Below, piece by piece: positions 26,115 to 34,957 of a DNA stretch of 64,000 bases. The notes under the pieces are model-generated. The model was not told where the DNA came from and did no database searches. It saw nothing but the letters and a program-made list of their open reading frames with translations. Source of the DNA: Methanolacinia paynteri. Its GTDB lineage: Archaea > Halobacteriota > Methanomicrobia > Methanomicrobiales > Methanomicrobiaceae. Numbering within the stretch: the stretch's first letter is position 1; every line of letters starts with the position of its first letter. The position numbers and the translations under genes are program-made. The stretch is taken from contig NZ_KN360939.1 of NCBI RefSeq assembly GCF_000784355.1, forward strand, positions 111,021-175,020, given 5' to 3'.

Positions 26115-26722
26115 TAGATCACCTCTCCGCTGAAGATCGTCTTGCCGCTCGGTATGTGAATGATTTCAACCTCGATCGGCTCGTCACCGACGGTTCCAAC
26201 GGTTATGACACTTCTGAGCGATGCCTGATCGATCGTTGTATAGATGTCGCCCGGCATCATGGTGGAGTTGCCCCAGTATTTGACTGGCTCTCCGTTCGAT
26301 ATCGTGCACGGGTACCCGTTGTTGGAAATGAGAGATCCGTTGCCTGTCTCATAATCCGCTGCATCGAAGTAGTTTTCCGGGTCCATAGGATTGAGAGAGC
26401 CGTCGGTTGTGTGCTTGTAGATCCCTGTCAATGTGGTTCCGTCAATTGTGCGGGTGATGTCGTGGAAATAGGTTATGATCTTCAGTTCACTCGTGTCCAG
26501 CGAATCCCCCCCGAGATGCGTGAAGACAAGCTTCGGATATGTTCCTTCACTCTTCAACTCCACATCAAGCTGCGCAGTTGGTGTTTCCTTCTGGTCAGAG
26601 ACCATACCTCCCGCGTATGCCGAGACCGCCGCGGCGATAATTATCGTCACGACAAGCATCAGCATAACCCCTATCACGGGAGAAACAGCCTCCGAACTAA
26701 AATCTCTATGCTTCTTCTCCAT
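26111..26722 (-). CDS. Archaeal type IV pilin-like protein (first gene of the six-pilin operon)
   Basis: The first gene encodes 203 residues: MEKKHRDFSSEAVSPVIGVM, helix to about residue 40, then a globular domain with VFTHLGGDSLDTSELKI. ATG 26722 is chosen because GGTGGT lies just upstream and the pilin leader starts there; the frame is open further upstream but with AT-rich, non-protein-like content. The promoter should lie in the 320-bp divergent region shared with the S-layer-like gene at 27043. Confidence 0.84.
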   Translation of the reverse strand: MEKKHRDFSSEAVSPVIGVMLMLVVTIIIAAAVSAYAGGMVSDQKETPTAQLDVELKSEGTYPKLVFTHLGGDSLDTSELKIITYFHDITRTIDGTTLTGIYKHTTDGSLNPMDPENYFDAADYETGNGSLISNNGYPCTISNGEPVKYWGNSTMMPGDIYTTIDQASLRSVITVGTVGDEPIEVEIIHIPSGKTIFSGEVIY

Positions 26723-27042
26723 ACCAGATACCACCAAAGGTAGGTATTTTTCCCAAACCAACACAAATTGTTTTTTAACAATTTTTTTTGATAAGAGTTG
26801 TTTTTTTATTATATTTTGATGGTTGATAAATATAGTGAAACTGACCATATTGCCCCAATTCATCTTTTTTGTATCATTTTCAGTCGAAATGAGGAATTAA
26901 GGTTAAATTTTTATTTTTACTGGCGTCGGGGTGGCAATGTGGGTGTTGAGAATTCCCGAGCATTGCCAAATATAGTTTATAAAAAACAAATTTTTTTTAT
27001 TAGTGCTGCAAACCTTACATGGAAGTTAATCCGGGTACATTT
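26723..27042. promoter_or_regulatory. Divergent promoter region between the pilin operon and the S-layer/pilus-assembly operon
   Basis: 320 bp, very AT-rich, with several T/A runs (e.g. 26765-26825) and no supported gene. TTTATAAAA near 26976-26984 could be the TATA box of the plus-strand operon. As both pilin operon and assembly operon start here, it is the natural control point for both. Confidence 0.45.
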
Positions 27043-29673
27043 ATGAGGGTCCTGAAAGCAAAGAGTCAGGGGAGAGTCGTATTTTTAGTCATACTGGTCG
27101 TTATCGGCATTTTAATAACCGTACCAGCATCCGCAAGATATTCTTCTCCTGAGGGATCAAATGCCGGAGTAAATCCCGGCGATACTGTGTTCAACGGGGA
27201 AAGAGGTCTCAATTTCTCTACTTTCCAGACTACGCCGCCTCTTGAGGCGCCCCTCTGGCTCGCCTGCGATGGCGGATCTTCCGGCGCACTCGCCATGCAG
27301 ACACTGGATGCCGAAGCTGTGCTCTCAGGTCGGCTCAATGTCCTGTCGACGTACCTTGACAGGCCGTTTAAACTCTATAACGGTTCGTGGGGAAATTCAA
27401 TCTGCATTGTCTCCGAACCGGACGGGGGGATAGAAATACGGACAGGAACGGCACTTGGGACCGACGTGAATCCGGCGACAACCGACACCAAAACACCTGC
27501 TGTAATTCCTCTCAATATGAACGTCCAGTTCAAAATCGACTCGACGAACCTGAACAACGGGAATTTTGTCAACCCGTGGTATGAATACAGTCTCAAAACT
27601 GCCAGCGGCCTTAAATTGAGTAGAGTTACGAATATGGACGGCGATTCCGTCTCACTCATGGATCTGATGGAAGACCCTACTAGAAACAATAATACCCTTG
27701 CATTTAGCATCGGAGACCAGAACCTGAATCCGGAGGAAGGGTCATATGTCATGGAGTTTACTGCATATAACGGTCAGAACTCTTTTTATACTGCAGATTA
27801 TGATTTCGATGTCGTCCGCTACACCCTCGCAGCATCGGCATCACCATCAACAGTTCAGATGGGCGATTCAACGACCCTGACAATCAGAGGGAGGCCGTAC
27901 ACATATTATACAATCTCGATCGAGGATGAAATGGAGGGGAAACCCGAACTTCCATCTTCCGGTAATTATGATATATATGTTGATAAATACAATGCGACAG
28001 TACACCCGGACTGGAGCGGAACCGTCAGAGTCCAGCTCAATATTCCTGAAATAGGAGGCGATTACAGCCGCACCACCAGGAATTTCTATCCTAAGATCTA
28101 CGAAACCAATAATCCTGATACCTATACGACTGCTTGGATCATGGTAGAACCTGGGACAAGCCAGGACATCGAGCTATACGATCTCCCGCTAAGTGCCGAC
28201 CAGTATTATTGTCTCGGCGATACGATTCCGGTAGAAGGAACACTCGCAGCCCCTGCGAGTGGCGATATGTATGTCTATTTCTATATTACAGGCTACAATC
28301 TGGATTCAAACGGTGTGAAACCCTCCAGTCCATCAACTGCGGTCATAGACGGCGACAACTCCACATTTGATTCGGTGAAGATTTCCGCCGGTCAGCAGGA
28401 ATTTTCATTTGACTGGGATACGGGAAAAACAGGTCTTTCTTCAGGGACATACACAATTTTTGCAACTACGGAGCCTGTCGGCTATGAAAGCAGAGGGCTT
28501 TCTGAAGAGGAGGTCAAAGACTATCTTTTTGTAGATTTAAACGACGCCTCGATAAATGTCAAATTCCCTGAAGAAGCTCCAGGATTTTTTGCCCAGGGAG
28601 ATCATATAGTGTCTCTCTGGTCGGCAAGAGGAAGCCCGAACGAATCTTCATATACCGGTACAATCCGCTACTATATCATAGGGAAGAATTTCAAATATAC
28701 AGGATATACTCAGTTTCCTCTCCTGAAGGTAGATTCGGACAGCACTGATGCAGAACAGTTGAGCGAACTTGCCGAAAAAAACGATTTTCCCGGGTACTCG
28801 GGCCTGAATCTTCCCCGGAGTTTTTCCGATAACATGAGCGAGGGCAGCTTTTATGTTATATACCAGCACCCTATGAACAACCAGGTTTTCGATGTTCTTC
28901 CCGAAGAAGGAAACTCCTATTCCGGAACAATAACGACAATTGTCACGACCAGCGGAAAGACTATCGATTTCTCGTCGCTTCAGTCGGATTCGGCACTTGC
29001 CGCAATTGAAGAAGCATTCGATTCGCCTTACATCGACGACACGATGGTTAAACAGAAATTCGTCATAGAAAGAGCGAGGGTAAATGTAGATCCGGTCATT
29101 GACTACGAGGTTGGGGAGGCAGTGCCCATCACGGGTACTACAAACCTTGAATGCTCACTCGATTACCCGTACAACCAGATCGATCTTTCAGGGGACAGTA
29201 TGACATTGGCAGTCTATGAGGCTGATATGTATTACTCCGGAAAGACCCAGAGCACATACAGGGTCTACAGCGGCAGCACGCACCCGGGAAGAAATACTGT
29301 CGACCAGGACTCAAGGAGTTTTTCTTTTGAAATTCCTGCAGACATCTCCGCACAGATGAAACCTGGGGATTATGTAGGCGTAATAAAATGCGAAGAGATC
29401 AAGTTCGAAAAGCCCTTCCTGTTTACCCTGCATGAAGAGGGCTACGATAAAGAACAGGTCTCAGCAAGCCAGAATGTCGGCGAGGGACTGTCTGCCCGGC
29501 CACAATCTACTACTGCAAAGGTCACCACCGTTGCCACATCATATTATACACGTTCTCCAACAACCCGGATTACTGAGGAACCCACAACAAAGGCATCAGG
29601 ATTCGGGCCTTTGTTCTACGTAATGTCCCTGTCGTTTACTGCCTGTGCACTATTGTATTCAAAGAGGAGGTGA
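27043..29673 (+). CDS. S-layer-like surface protein (DUF3821 N-terminus), first gene of the pilus-assembly operon
   Basis: This protein of about 876 residues has a signal/membrane segment (FLVILVVIGILITVPASA) and an N-terminal domain beginning GVNPGDTVFNGERGLNFS, which matches the start of the probable S-layer protein at 45417 (TTGDVIFVGESGLNIA). Both also share repeat units ending in FYVIYQHPMNNQVFDV (here) and YFVVVQHPMYNDEFNV (there). The C-terminus is a Thr/Pro-rich stretch, then SGFGPLFYVMSLSFTACALL and a basic tail, the layout of a PGF-CTERM-like anchor. ATG 27043 has CCGGGT upstream; ATG 27019 is possible. Four nt separate it from the next gene. Confidence 0.8.
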   Translation: MRVLKAKSQGRVVFLVILVVIGILITVPASARYSSPEGSNAGVNPGDTVFNGERGLNFSTFQTTPPLEAPLWLACDGGSSGALAMQTLDAEAVLSGRLNVLSTYLDRPFKLYNGSWGNSICIVSEPDGGIEIRTGTALGTDVNPATTDTKTPAVIPLNMNVQFKIDSTNLNNGNFVNPWYEYSLKTASGLKLSRVTNMDGDSVSLMDLMEDPTRNNNTLAFSIGDQNLNPEEGSYVMEFTAYNGQNSFYTADYDFDVVRYTLAASASPSTVQMGDSTTLTIRGRPYTYYTISIEDEMEGKPELPSSGNYDIYVDKYNATVHPDWSGTVRVQLNIPEIGGDYSRTTRNFYPKIYETNNPDTYTTAWIMVEPGTSQDIELYDLPLSADQYYCLGDTIPVEGTLAAPASGDMYVYFYITGYNLDSNGVKPSSPSTAVIDGDNSTFDSVKISAGQQEFSFDWDTGKTGLSSGTYTIFATTEPVGYESRGLSEEEVKDYLFVDLNDASINVKFPEEAPGFFAQGDHIVSLWSARGSPNESSYTGTIRYYIIGKNFKYTGYTQFPLLKVDSDSTDAEQLSELAEKNDFPGYSGLNLPRSFSDNMSEGSFYVIYQHPMNNQVFDVLPEEGNSYSGTITTIVTTSGKTIDFSSLQSDSALAAIEEAFDSPYIDDTMVKQKFVIERARVNVDPVIDYEVGEAVPITGTTNLECSLDYPYNQIDLSGDSMTLAVYEADMYYSGKTQSTYRVYSGSTHPGRNTVDQDSRSFSFEIPADISAQMKPGDYVGVIKCEEIKFEKPFLFTLHEEGYDKEQVSASQNVGEGLSARPQSTTAKVTTVATSYYTRSPTTRITEEPTTKASGFGPLFYVMSLSFTACALLYSKRR

Positions 29674-29677
29674 AGAT

Positions 29678-31405
29678 ATGGATCTCGCGATTAACCAGGA
29701 CCTTCTCTCCAAAATTACAATTGCAATCGTTATCGGTATAGTCATTGTGGGTGCGATTATCGGCCTTAAGGTCGCAGGATTTCTTGGAGGGGATGAATCC
29801 GGAAGTATAACCTCAGGTCCGAATTCATTATCTACAGCTACGGAAAGTTCGTCGACGATCAGAACCCAAAACTCATCACAAAGTACAAATGAAGATTCCG
29901 ATGAAAAAGTCGTAGATTTTAACTGGACATATAAGGATAAACAGTTCTCCTTAAGCTTCACAATCGAAAATTCGACATACAATTCTTTCAAAGCAAAACG
30001 GGCCGGATCTGTTCCCGGTGAAGAGACAGGCGATGTTATCACCGAATATATTGTAACAGACGGTGATGGCAGGCTTGTCAGGGGACTGTCAAATTATATA
30101 CTGGAACAGTCCGTGGAGAACGGATGGGGCGATTACGACACAATAATGAATACAATTGCCTGCATTGAGCAGTTCGGACCGGGAGACTTTGAAAATACGG
30201 CGAATGACGGCAGCTACCGCTACCCGCTCGAAACAGTATGGGAAGGCAAGGGCGACCGGGAGGATATGAGTATCCTTGCTGCGTCAATTCTTGATCAAAT
30301 GGGTTATCCTGTTGCGATCATGGTCTATCCCGACCAGTATGACCGCGGTCAGATGATATGGGAATATCCTGCAATAGGCATCAGGTGCGAAGAGGGAACG
30401 GATGGTAAGACTTATACGGTTCTCCGGAGCGTGCCTGCCGGCAACGTGAACTGCTACATCCAGGCAGGTACCTTCAATATACCATCCATGCAGAGTTTCA
30501 AACCTAAATACGGTTATTTTGAAGGAAACGGAACTGTCGAATATTCTGACGGACAGACAGCTGCCGCCGGAGAAGTTTCATGGAATATTCCTGCTGCTAC
30601 ACTGGAAACACCCGAAAATTTCACTTCCCGGCCGGGAATGGTGCCGGTTTTATGCAGGATTGAAAATGCATCCTGGGTTGCCGGGGATTCGTATGTATAT
30701 ATAGACGTACTTAACTCGTCCGTACTTCCCGGCGAGATCCCCGGGGAGCTTTCAAAGACCGAACCCGAAATATTCGACACCTTGATCGACCCTGAAAATG
30801 ACATAACGATCACCCGCGACGATGAAATAGACTCCACTATGACACCACTGCTGAGGAGGCCGTCTCCACTGGAAGATATATCTGATACGGAGTTTAAGGC
30901 CGGTATTTCCGAGGTGCTCGGACTCCCGCCCGGGCCTGTCGGCCTGGTGGACGAGATCAGTGAGGCTAACAACGCCCTGGAGGACGAGTACTGGGAGGAT
31001 GTATGGTACGATACGAATGTGAACTATTACGACCAGACATGGTATCTCAATGTCATAAATTACGAGATCGCCGAGCCCACGCTGCTTTACACTAAATCGA
31101 ACGAGATCTATATCTCCCCACCGTCGGCATGGAGAATAGAATGTGTTGCCCGGCCGGTAGATCCTCCCGACAGGGATCTTGATGAAATATCCTCATTTTC
31201 CGATATAAGAATTGCAGTCTTCAGGGTGGACGAGGATAACGGAACGGCAACACTCGCAGGGGAGATGTCTTACGGTTATAAGACCGGGCAGGAGAACGTA
31301 AAGTATCTTCCTTTCTATGAAACCGGAAACTTCTACATTGCCGTCTTTGTAAGGAACTGCGAAGCTGAAATCTCCATCCAGGTGCATGGCAGTGGAGCGG
31401 CCTGA
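29678..31405 (+). CDS. Membrane-anchored protein with degenerate transglutaminase-like domain
   Basis: This is a 575-residue protein with one N-terminal membrane helix (ITIAIVIGIVIVGAIIGLKV) and a large external part. Residues 155-235 resemble the transglutaminase-like (cysteine protease) fold: the segment GKGDREDMSILAASILDQMG matches the usual GKGDCEDYA-type active-site helix, but the nucleophile Cys is Arg194, encoded by CGG. The downstream histidine motif is also not evident. It is therefore probably a non-catalytic binding domain. GAGGTGA precedes ATG 29678. It lies between the S-layer-like gene and the pilus ATPase, with 2-4 nt spacing. Confidence 0.75.
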   Translation: MDLAINQDLLSKITIAIVIGIVIVGAIIGLKVAGFLGGDESGSITSGPNSLSTATESSSTIRTQNSSQSTNEDSDEKVVDFNWTYKDKQFSLSFTIENSTYNSFKAKRAGSVPGEETGDVITEYIVTDGDGRLVRGLSNYILEQSVENGWGDYDTIMNTIACIEQFGPGDFENTANDGSYRYPLETVWEGKGDREDMSILAASILDQMGYPVAIMVYPDQYDRGQMIWEYPAIGIRCEEGTDGKTYTVLRSVPAGNVNCYIQAGTFNIPSMQSFKPKYGYFEGNGTVEYSDGQTAAAGEVSWNIPAATLETPENFTSRPGMVPVLCRIENASWVAGDSYVYIDVLNSSVLPGEIPGELSKTEPEIFDTLIDPENDITITRDDEIDSTMTPLLRRPSPLEDISDTEFKAGISEVLGLPPGPVGLVDEISEANNALEDEYWEDVWYDTNVNYYDQTWYLNVINYEIAEPTLLYTKSNEIYISPPSAWRIECVARPVDPPDRDLDEISSFSDIRIAVFRVDEDNGTATLAGEMSYGYKTGQENVKYLPFYETGNFYIAVFVRNCEAEISIQVHGSGAA

Positions 31406-31407
31406 TA

Positions 31408-33153
31408 ATGAATGAGACAGAAATTCCCGGGGAGAATGCATATTCCTTTGAGGAAATACCATCCCCTGGGGCTGAAACAAATCCTGTTGAATCATCTTCC
31501 CCCCCGCTCAAAGACAGGCTGACAGGGAAACTGGATGATTTTCTTAATTCTCTTAAAGGAAAGAAGGAAAAATCCGGCAACCCGGATTCGAATGATACTT
31601 TGTCCATGCTTGTCGGCATGCTGAAGCAGGTGAAGGCAGGGGAGACCGATCCCGTCGAAGAATTGCTTCCTCATGACCCTTATGCAGAGACCCCGCCGCT
31701 TCCTCCTCTCGCTCCCGAGGAAGAGGGGTGGGTAATCGACAGGTACTGGCTGGTTCCCCCTTTTACCTACGTTAAGATCATGAAAAACTGGGAGATGGAT
31801 CTCGAATATGTCATCGTCGAACCGAAGGTAAGCGAGAAAGAGTTCGTGCTTCTTGAGGAGACCTACGAAGAGTTAAGGAACGTTCTGATCTACACGTCCC
31901 CGCACCAGAAGGACGAAGTGGCATTCGAGGAAAGGAAGGTTAAAAGAATCATTCGATCCTTCGATCCCGAAATTCCGGACGACAGGCTTGAGATCCTGAT
32001 ATATTTCCTGAAACGCAATTTTGCCGGATACGGGAAGATCGATCCCCTCATGAAGGACGCAAATATAGAGGATATCACCTGCAACGGCAAGGACATGCCG
32101 ATCTTCATATATCACCGGAAATATGCCAACCTTGCAACGAACATCACCTTCGGTGACGAGGAGCTTAACAAATACGCTCTTAAGATCGCACAAAAGGCCG
32201 ACAAACAGATGTCTCTTACGACTCCTCTCGTCGATGCAGCCCTCCCCGGCGGTTCGAGGGCACAGCTTACATACAGCGACATAATCTCCTCCAAGGGCAG
32301 TTCGTTCACAATACGCAAGTTCAAGGCAGACCCGATGACTCCGGTCGACCTCATTACACTCGGCACCTACAGCTCCGAGCTCATGGCAGTAATCTGGCTG
32401 TGTGTCGAGAACAACAAGAGCATGATCATCGTCGGGGGAACGGCGAGTGGCAAGACATCGACGATGAACGCAGCGTCTTTCTTCATCCCTCCCGTATCGA
32501 AGACGGTCTCCATCGAGGATACACGTGAAATTCAGCTCCCCCATAAGAACTGGCTTCCCCTCGTAACCCGTGAGGGCGGTAAGAATTTCGATATGGGCGA
32601 CGTGGACATGTTTACCCTTCTCAAGGCCTCGCTCAGGCAGAGGCCTGAGTTCATCATTGTCGGCGAAGTGAGGGGGAAGGAGGCCCAGACACTTTTCCAG
32701 GCGATGAATACCGGCCATACGACATTTTCGACCCTGCATGCAGGCGGTGTGAGGGAGGCGATAAACAGGCTGACGCACGACCCGATCAACGTTCCCCCTG
32801 TCATGTTCGGCGCACTTGATCTTATGCTTATACAGGGATTGCAGTTCAATGCAGGCATCGGGTACAGGCGTTGCCTTTCGCTGAACGAGATGTATGCCGA
32901 CGAAGGTACGATCCGCTGGAACCCGCTTTACGAATGGGATCTCAGGACCGATATATTCGAGAAGAAGTATTCGGAATCAAGGGTTCTTGAAAGCATCGCA
33001 TATACCCATGGTTGGACGGACGAGGAGCTCAGCAGACAGATCGATATAAGAAAGAGGCTTCTTGAGCGGCTTTGCGAGAAGAAGATCTACGATATCAACG
33101 AGATATCGCATTTCATCCACGAGCTGAGGAAGAAGACATACAATGCAGATTAA
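31408..33153 (+). CDS. Type IV pilus/archaellum-type assembly ATPase (TadA/FlaI/GspE family)
   Basis: This 581-residue secretion ATPase has a Pro/acidic N-terminal extension, an N-terminal domain, and a RecA-like core with Walker A IIVGGTASGKTSTM (about 340-353), Asp box TVSIEDTREIQLPH, Walker B RPEFIIVGEVRGKEA and the His box STLHAGGVREAINRL. It powers assembly of pilin-like subunits from the cytoplasmic face. It is the only such ATPase in the window and is probably the motor for the nearby pilins. The 3' end overlaps the next gene by 11 nt. Confidence 0.93.
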   Translation: MNETEIPGENAYSFEEIPSPGAETNPVESSSPPLKDRLTGKLDDFLNSLKGKKEKSGNPDSNDTLSMLVGMLKQVKAGETDPVEELLPHDPYAETPPLPPLAPEEEGWVIDRYWLVPPFTYVKIMKNWEMDLEYVIVEPKVSEKEFVLLEETYEELRNVLIYTSPHQKDEVAFEERKVKRIIRSFDPEIPDDRLEILIYFLKRNFAGYGKIDPLMKDANIEDITCNGKDMPIFIYHRKYANLATNITFGDEELNKYALKIAQKADKQMSLTTPLVDAALPGGSRAQLTYSDIISSKGSSFTIRKFKADPMTPVDLITLGTYSSELMAVIWLCVENNKSMIIVGGTASGKTSTMNAASFFIPPVSKTVSIEDTREIQLPHKNWLPLVTREGGKNFDMGDVDMFTLLKASLRQRPEFIIVGEVRGKEAQTLFQAMNTGHTTFSTLHAGGVREAINRLTHDPINVPPVMFGALDLMLIQGLQFNAGIGYRRCLSLNEMYADEGTIRWNPLYEWDLRTDIFEKKYSESRVLESIAYTHGWTDEELSRQIDIRKRLLERLCEKKIYDINEISHFIHELRKKTYNAD

Positions 33154-34945
33154 TACGTTCGTCGAGTCGCTCCTGGATGTAAAAAAATTGGGAAGATCGC
33201 TTAAGGGAGCCCGGCTTCCGATCAATCCAGGCCTCTATCTTCATTTCTGTATTATCCTTACGCTTCTCAGCGCCTTTGCACTTCTTATCGTCCAGCTGTT
33301 TCTTCTCGTATTCGGAGTGGAGTTAAACCTTCTGCCTTTTCTCCCGTATTCGATATCCCAGCTGCTGGTATTCGTAATCGCCGTGTCTGCAATTTTTGCC
33401 GCTTTGCTCTACTACCCTTCTCTTGTTGCAGCCGGTAGGAAGACCCGGATAGATATCGATCTTCCATATGCACTTACATATATGGAGGCGCTTTCGACGA
33501 ATGTCACCCTGTATTCCCTGTTTAAGAGTGTCTTTGAAGCAGAGGATCTTTACGGGGAGGTTTCACATGAATGCGGGATGATTGTCAGGGATGTCGAAAT
33601 CTTCGGGGAGGATCTCCTGACGGCCATGAGAAACCTGCAGAAGATAACGCCATCGGAGAATTTTGCAGATCTCTTAAATGATCTGGCTCTGGTTTTCAGG
33701 ACCGGCGGAAATCTTAAGGAGTTCTTCAATTCGCGGTCTGACAGTTACAGGGAGCTTGCCCGGCAGGAGCTGGAGGCGACTCTCCAGATTATGGAGATGA
33801 TTGCGGAGGTGTATGTTACCGCCTTTGTTGCAGGGCCGATTGCGCTTATAATAATGCTGGTTGCGCAAAATCTCTCGGGAAAAGGGCAGCTCGGCGGGAT
33901 AATGCCGCTCATGTATATCGGTCTTCCCCTGGGTGCGATAGCGCTGATCATGATCCTCTACTACCTTCTTCCAAGCGACAACCTCACGATCTCGCACCAG
34001 GAGATCAGGGAGACCGAGTTTACCGACGAAATCATCGAAGAGAAAACCGAGAATGAGTATGATGCCGGTTTCTTCAAGGGCCTTGAGAAGAGGAAGAAGT
34101 TCCTGGCGATCGAAAAGATCCTGAGAGACCCGTTCAGGTTTTACATATCCGACTACCAGGTCGGGCTCTTCTTCGGGCTGGCATTTTCTATGATTGTCGC
34201 GTGGCAGTATGTTTCAGGGGGAGTTGCGGCAATCTTTCCGGAGTTCACGTTTGAAGTTTTCATCTGCCTCTTCGTCATCGCCCTCGTTCTTCCGGTATCG
34301 ATTGCGTACGAATCGAGGAAGATGTACACGAGGAGGGTCGAGGCCCAGATGCCGGAGTTCCTTAGGGATATTGCGGATATGAAGGATCTCGGAATGACGC
34401 TCCAGACCGCGATCGAGATGGTGTCGAGTTCGAAGCTGGGGCTGCTTTCGTCCGAACTGAAGATCGCGTCGAGGGAGGTGAAGTGGGGCTACAGCGTTTC
34501 GAGTGCACTTGTCCGCATGGAGGAGAGGATAGGTCTCGTTTCCGTCAAGCGTGCCATATCTCTTATTGTGAAGGCGAGCGAGATTACCGATCAGCTGAGG
34601 GACATACTCACGATTGCAATAAGCGATCTGGATCACTACCTGAAGATGCAGTCGAAGAGGTTCAATGTCTCTTTTGTCTATCTTGCGGTGATCTATCTCT
34701 CGTTTGGCATCTATCTCTACTGCTCCTACCAGCTGAACGATTCCTTCGTCGCGAGTTTCGAGGATCTTGACGTTACCTTCGATATTACCGGAAATCTCCG
34801 CGACATGTTCAGGGTGGGGATTATCATCGGCGGCTTTTCGGGTATAATGGCCGGACAGCTGAGCTCAAACAACATCCTTGCCGGGCTTAAGCACACGATT
34901 ATCTTTCTGATTGCATCGATCGTTCTCTTCGTGTATATTCTTTGA
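33143..34945 (+). CDS. Type IV pilus/archaellum-type membrane platform protein (TadC/FlaJ family)
   Basis: The protein has 600 residues with two GspF/T2SSF domains (about 100-245 and 400-500) and about nine membrane helices. Typical segments are DLPYALTYMEALSTNVTLYS, a cytoplasmic helical domain with DLLNDLALVFRTGGNLKEFF, and LRDIADMKDLGMTLQTAIEM in the second half. The duplicated architecture fits archaeal FlaJ/PilC proteins, which form the inner-membrane platform for the ATPase. Translation is coupled to the ATPase gene by overlap. Confidence 0.9.
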   Translation: MQINTFVESLLDVKKLGRSLKGARLPINPGLYLHFCIILTLLSAFALLIVQLFLLVFGVELNLLPFLPYSISQLLVFVIAVSAIFAALLYYPSLVAAGRKTRIDIDLPYALTYMEALSTNVTLYSLFKSVFEAEDLYGEVSHECGMIVRDVEIFGEDLLTAMRNLQKITPSENFADLLNDLALVFRTGGNLKEFFNSRSDSYRELARQELEATLQIMEMIAEVYVTAFVAGPIALIIMLVAQNLSGKGQLGGIMPLMYIGLPLGAIALIMILYYLLPSDNLTISHQEIRETEFTDEIIEEKTENEYDAGFFKGLEKRKKFLAIEKILRDPFRFYISDYQVGLFFGLAFSMIVAWQYVSGGVAAIFPEFTFEVFICLFVIALVLPVSIAYESRKMYTRRVEAQMPEFLRDIADMKDLGMTLQTAIEMVSSSKLGLLSSELKIASREVKWGYSVSSALVRMEERIGLVSVKRAISLIVKASEITDQLRDILTIAISDLDHYLKMQSKRFNVSFVYLAVIYLSFGIYLYCSYQLNDSFVASFEDLDVTFDITGNLRDMFRVGIIIGGFSGIMAGQLSSNNILAGLKHTIIFLIASIVLFVYIL

Positions 34946-34957
34946 GATGGAGGTTTT

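Noticed and set aside
31873-32778. Minus-strand open frame of 301 codons
   Set aside because: It is antisense to the core of the pilus ATPase, including Walker A and B, and has a Cys/His/Arg-rich composition typical of shadow frames.
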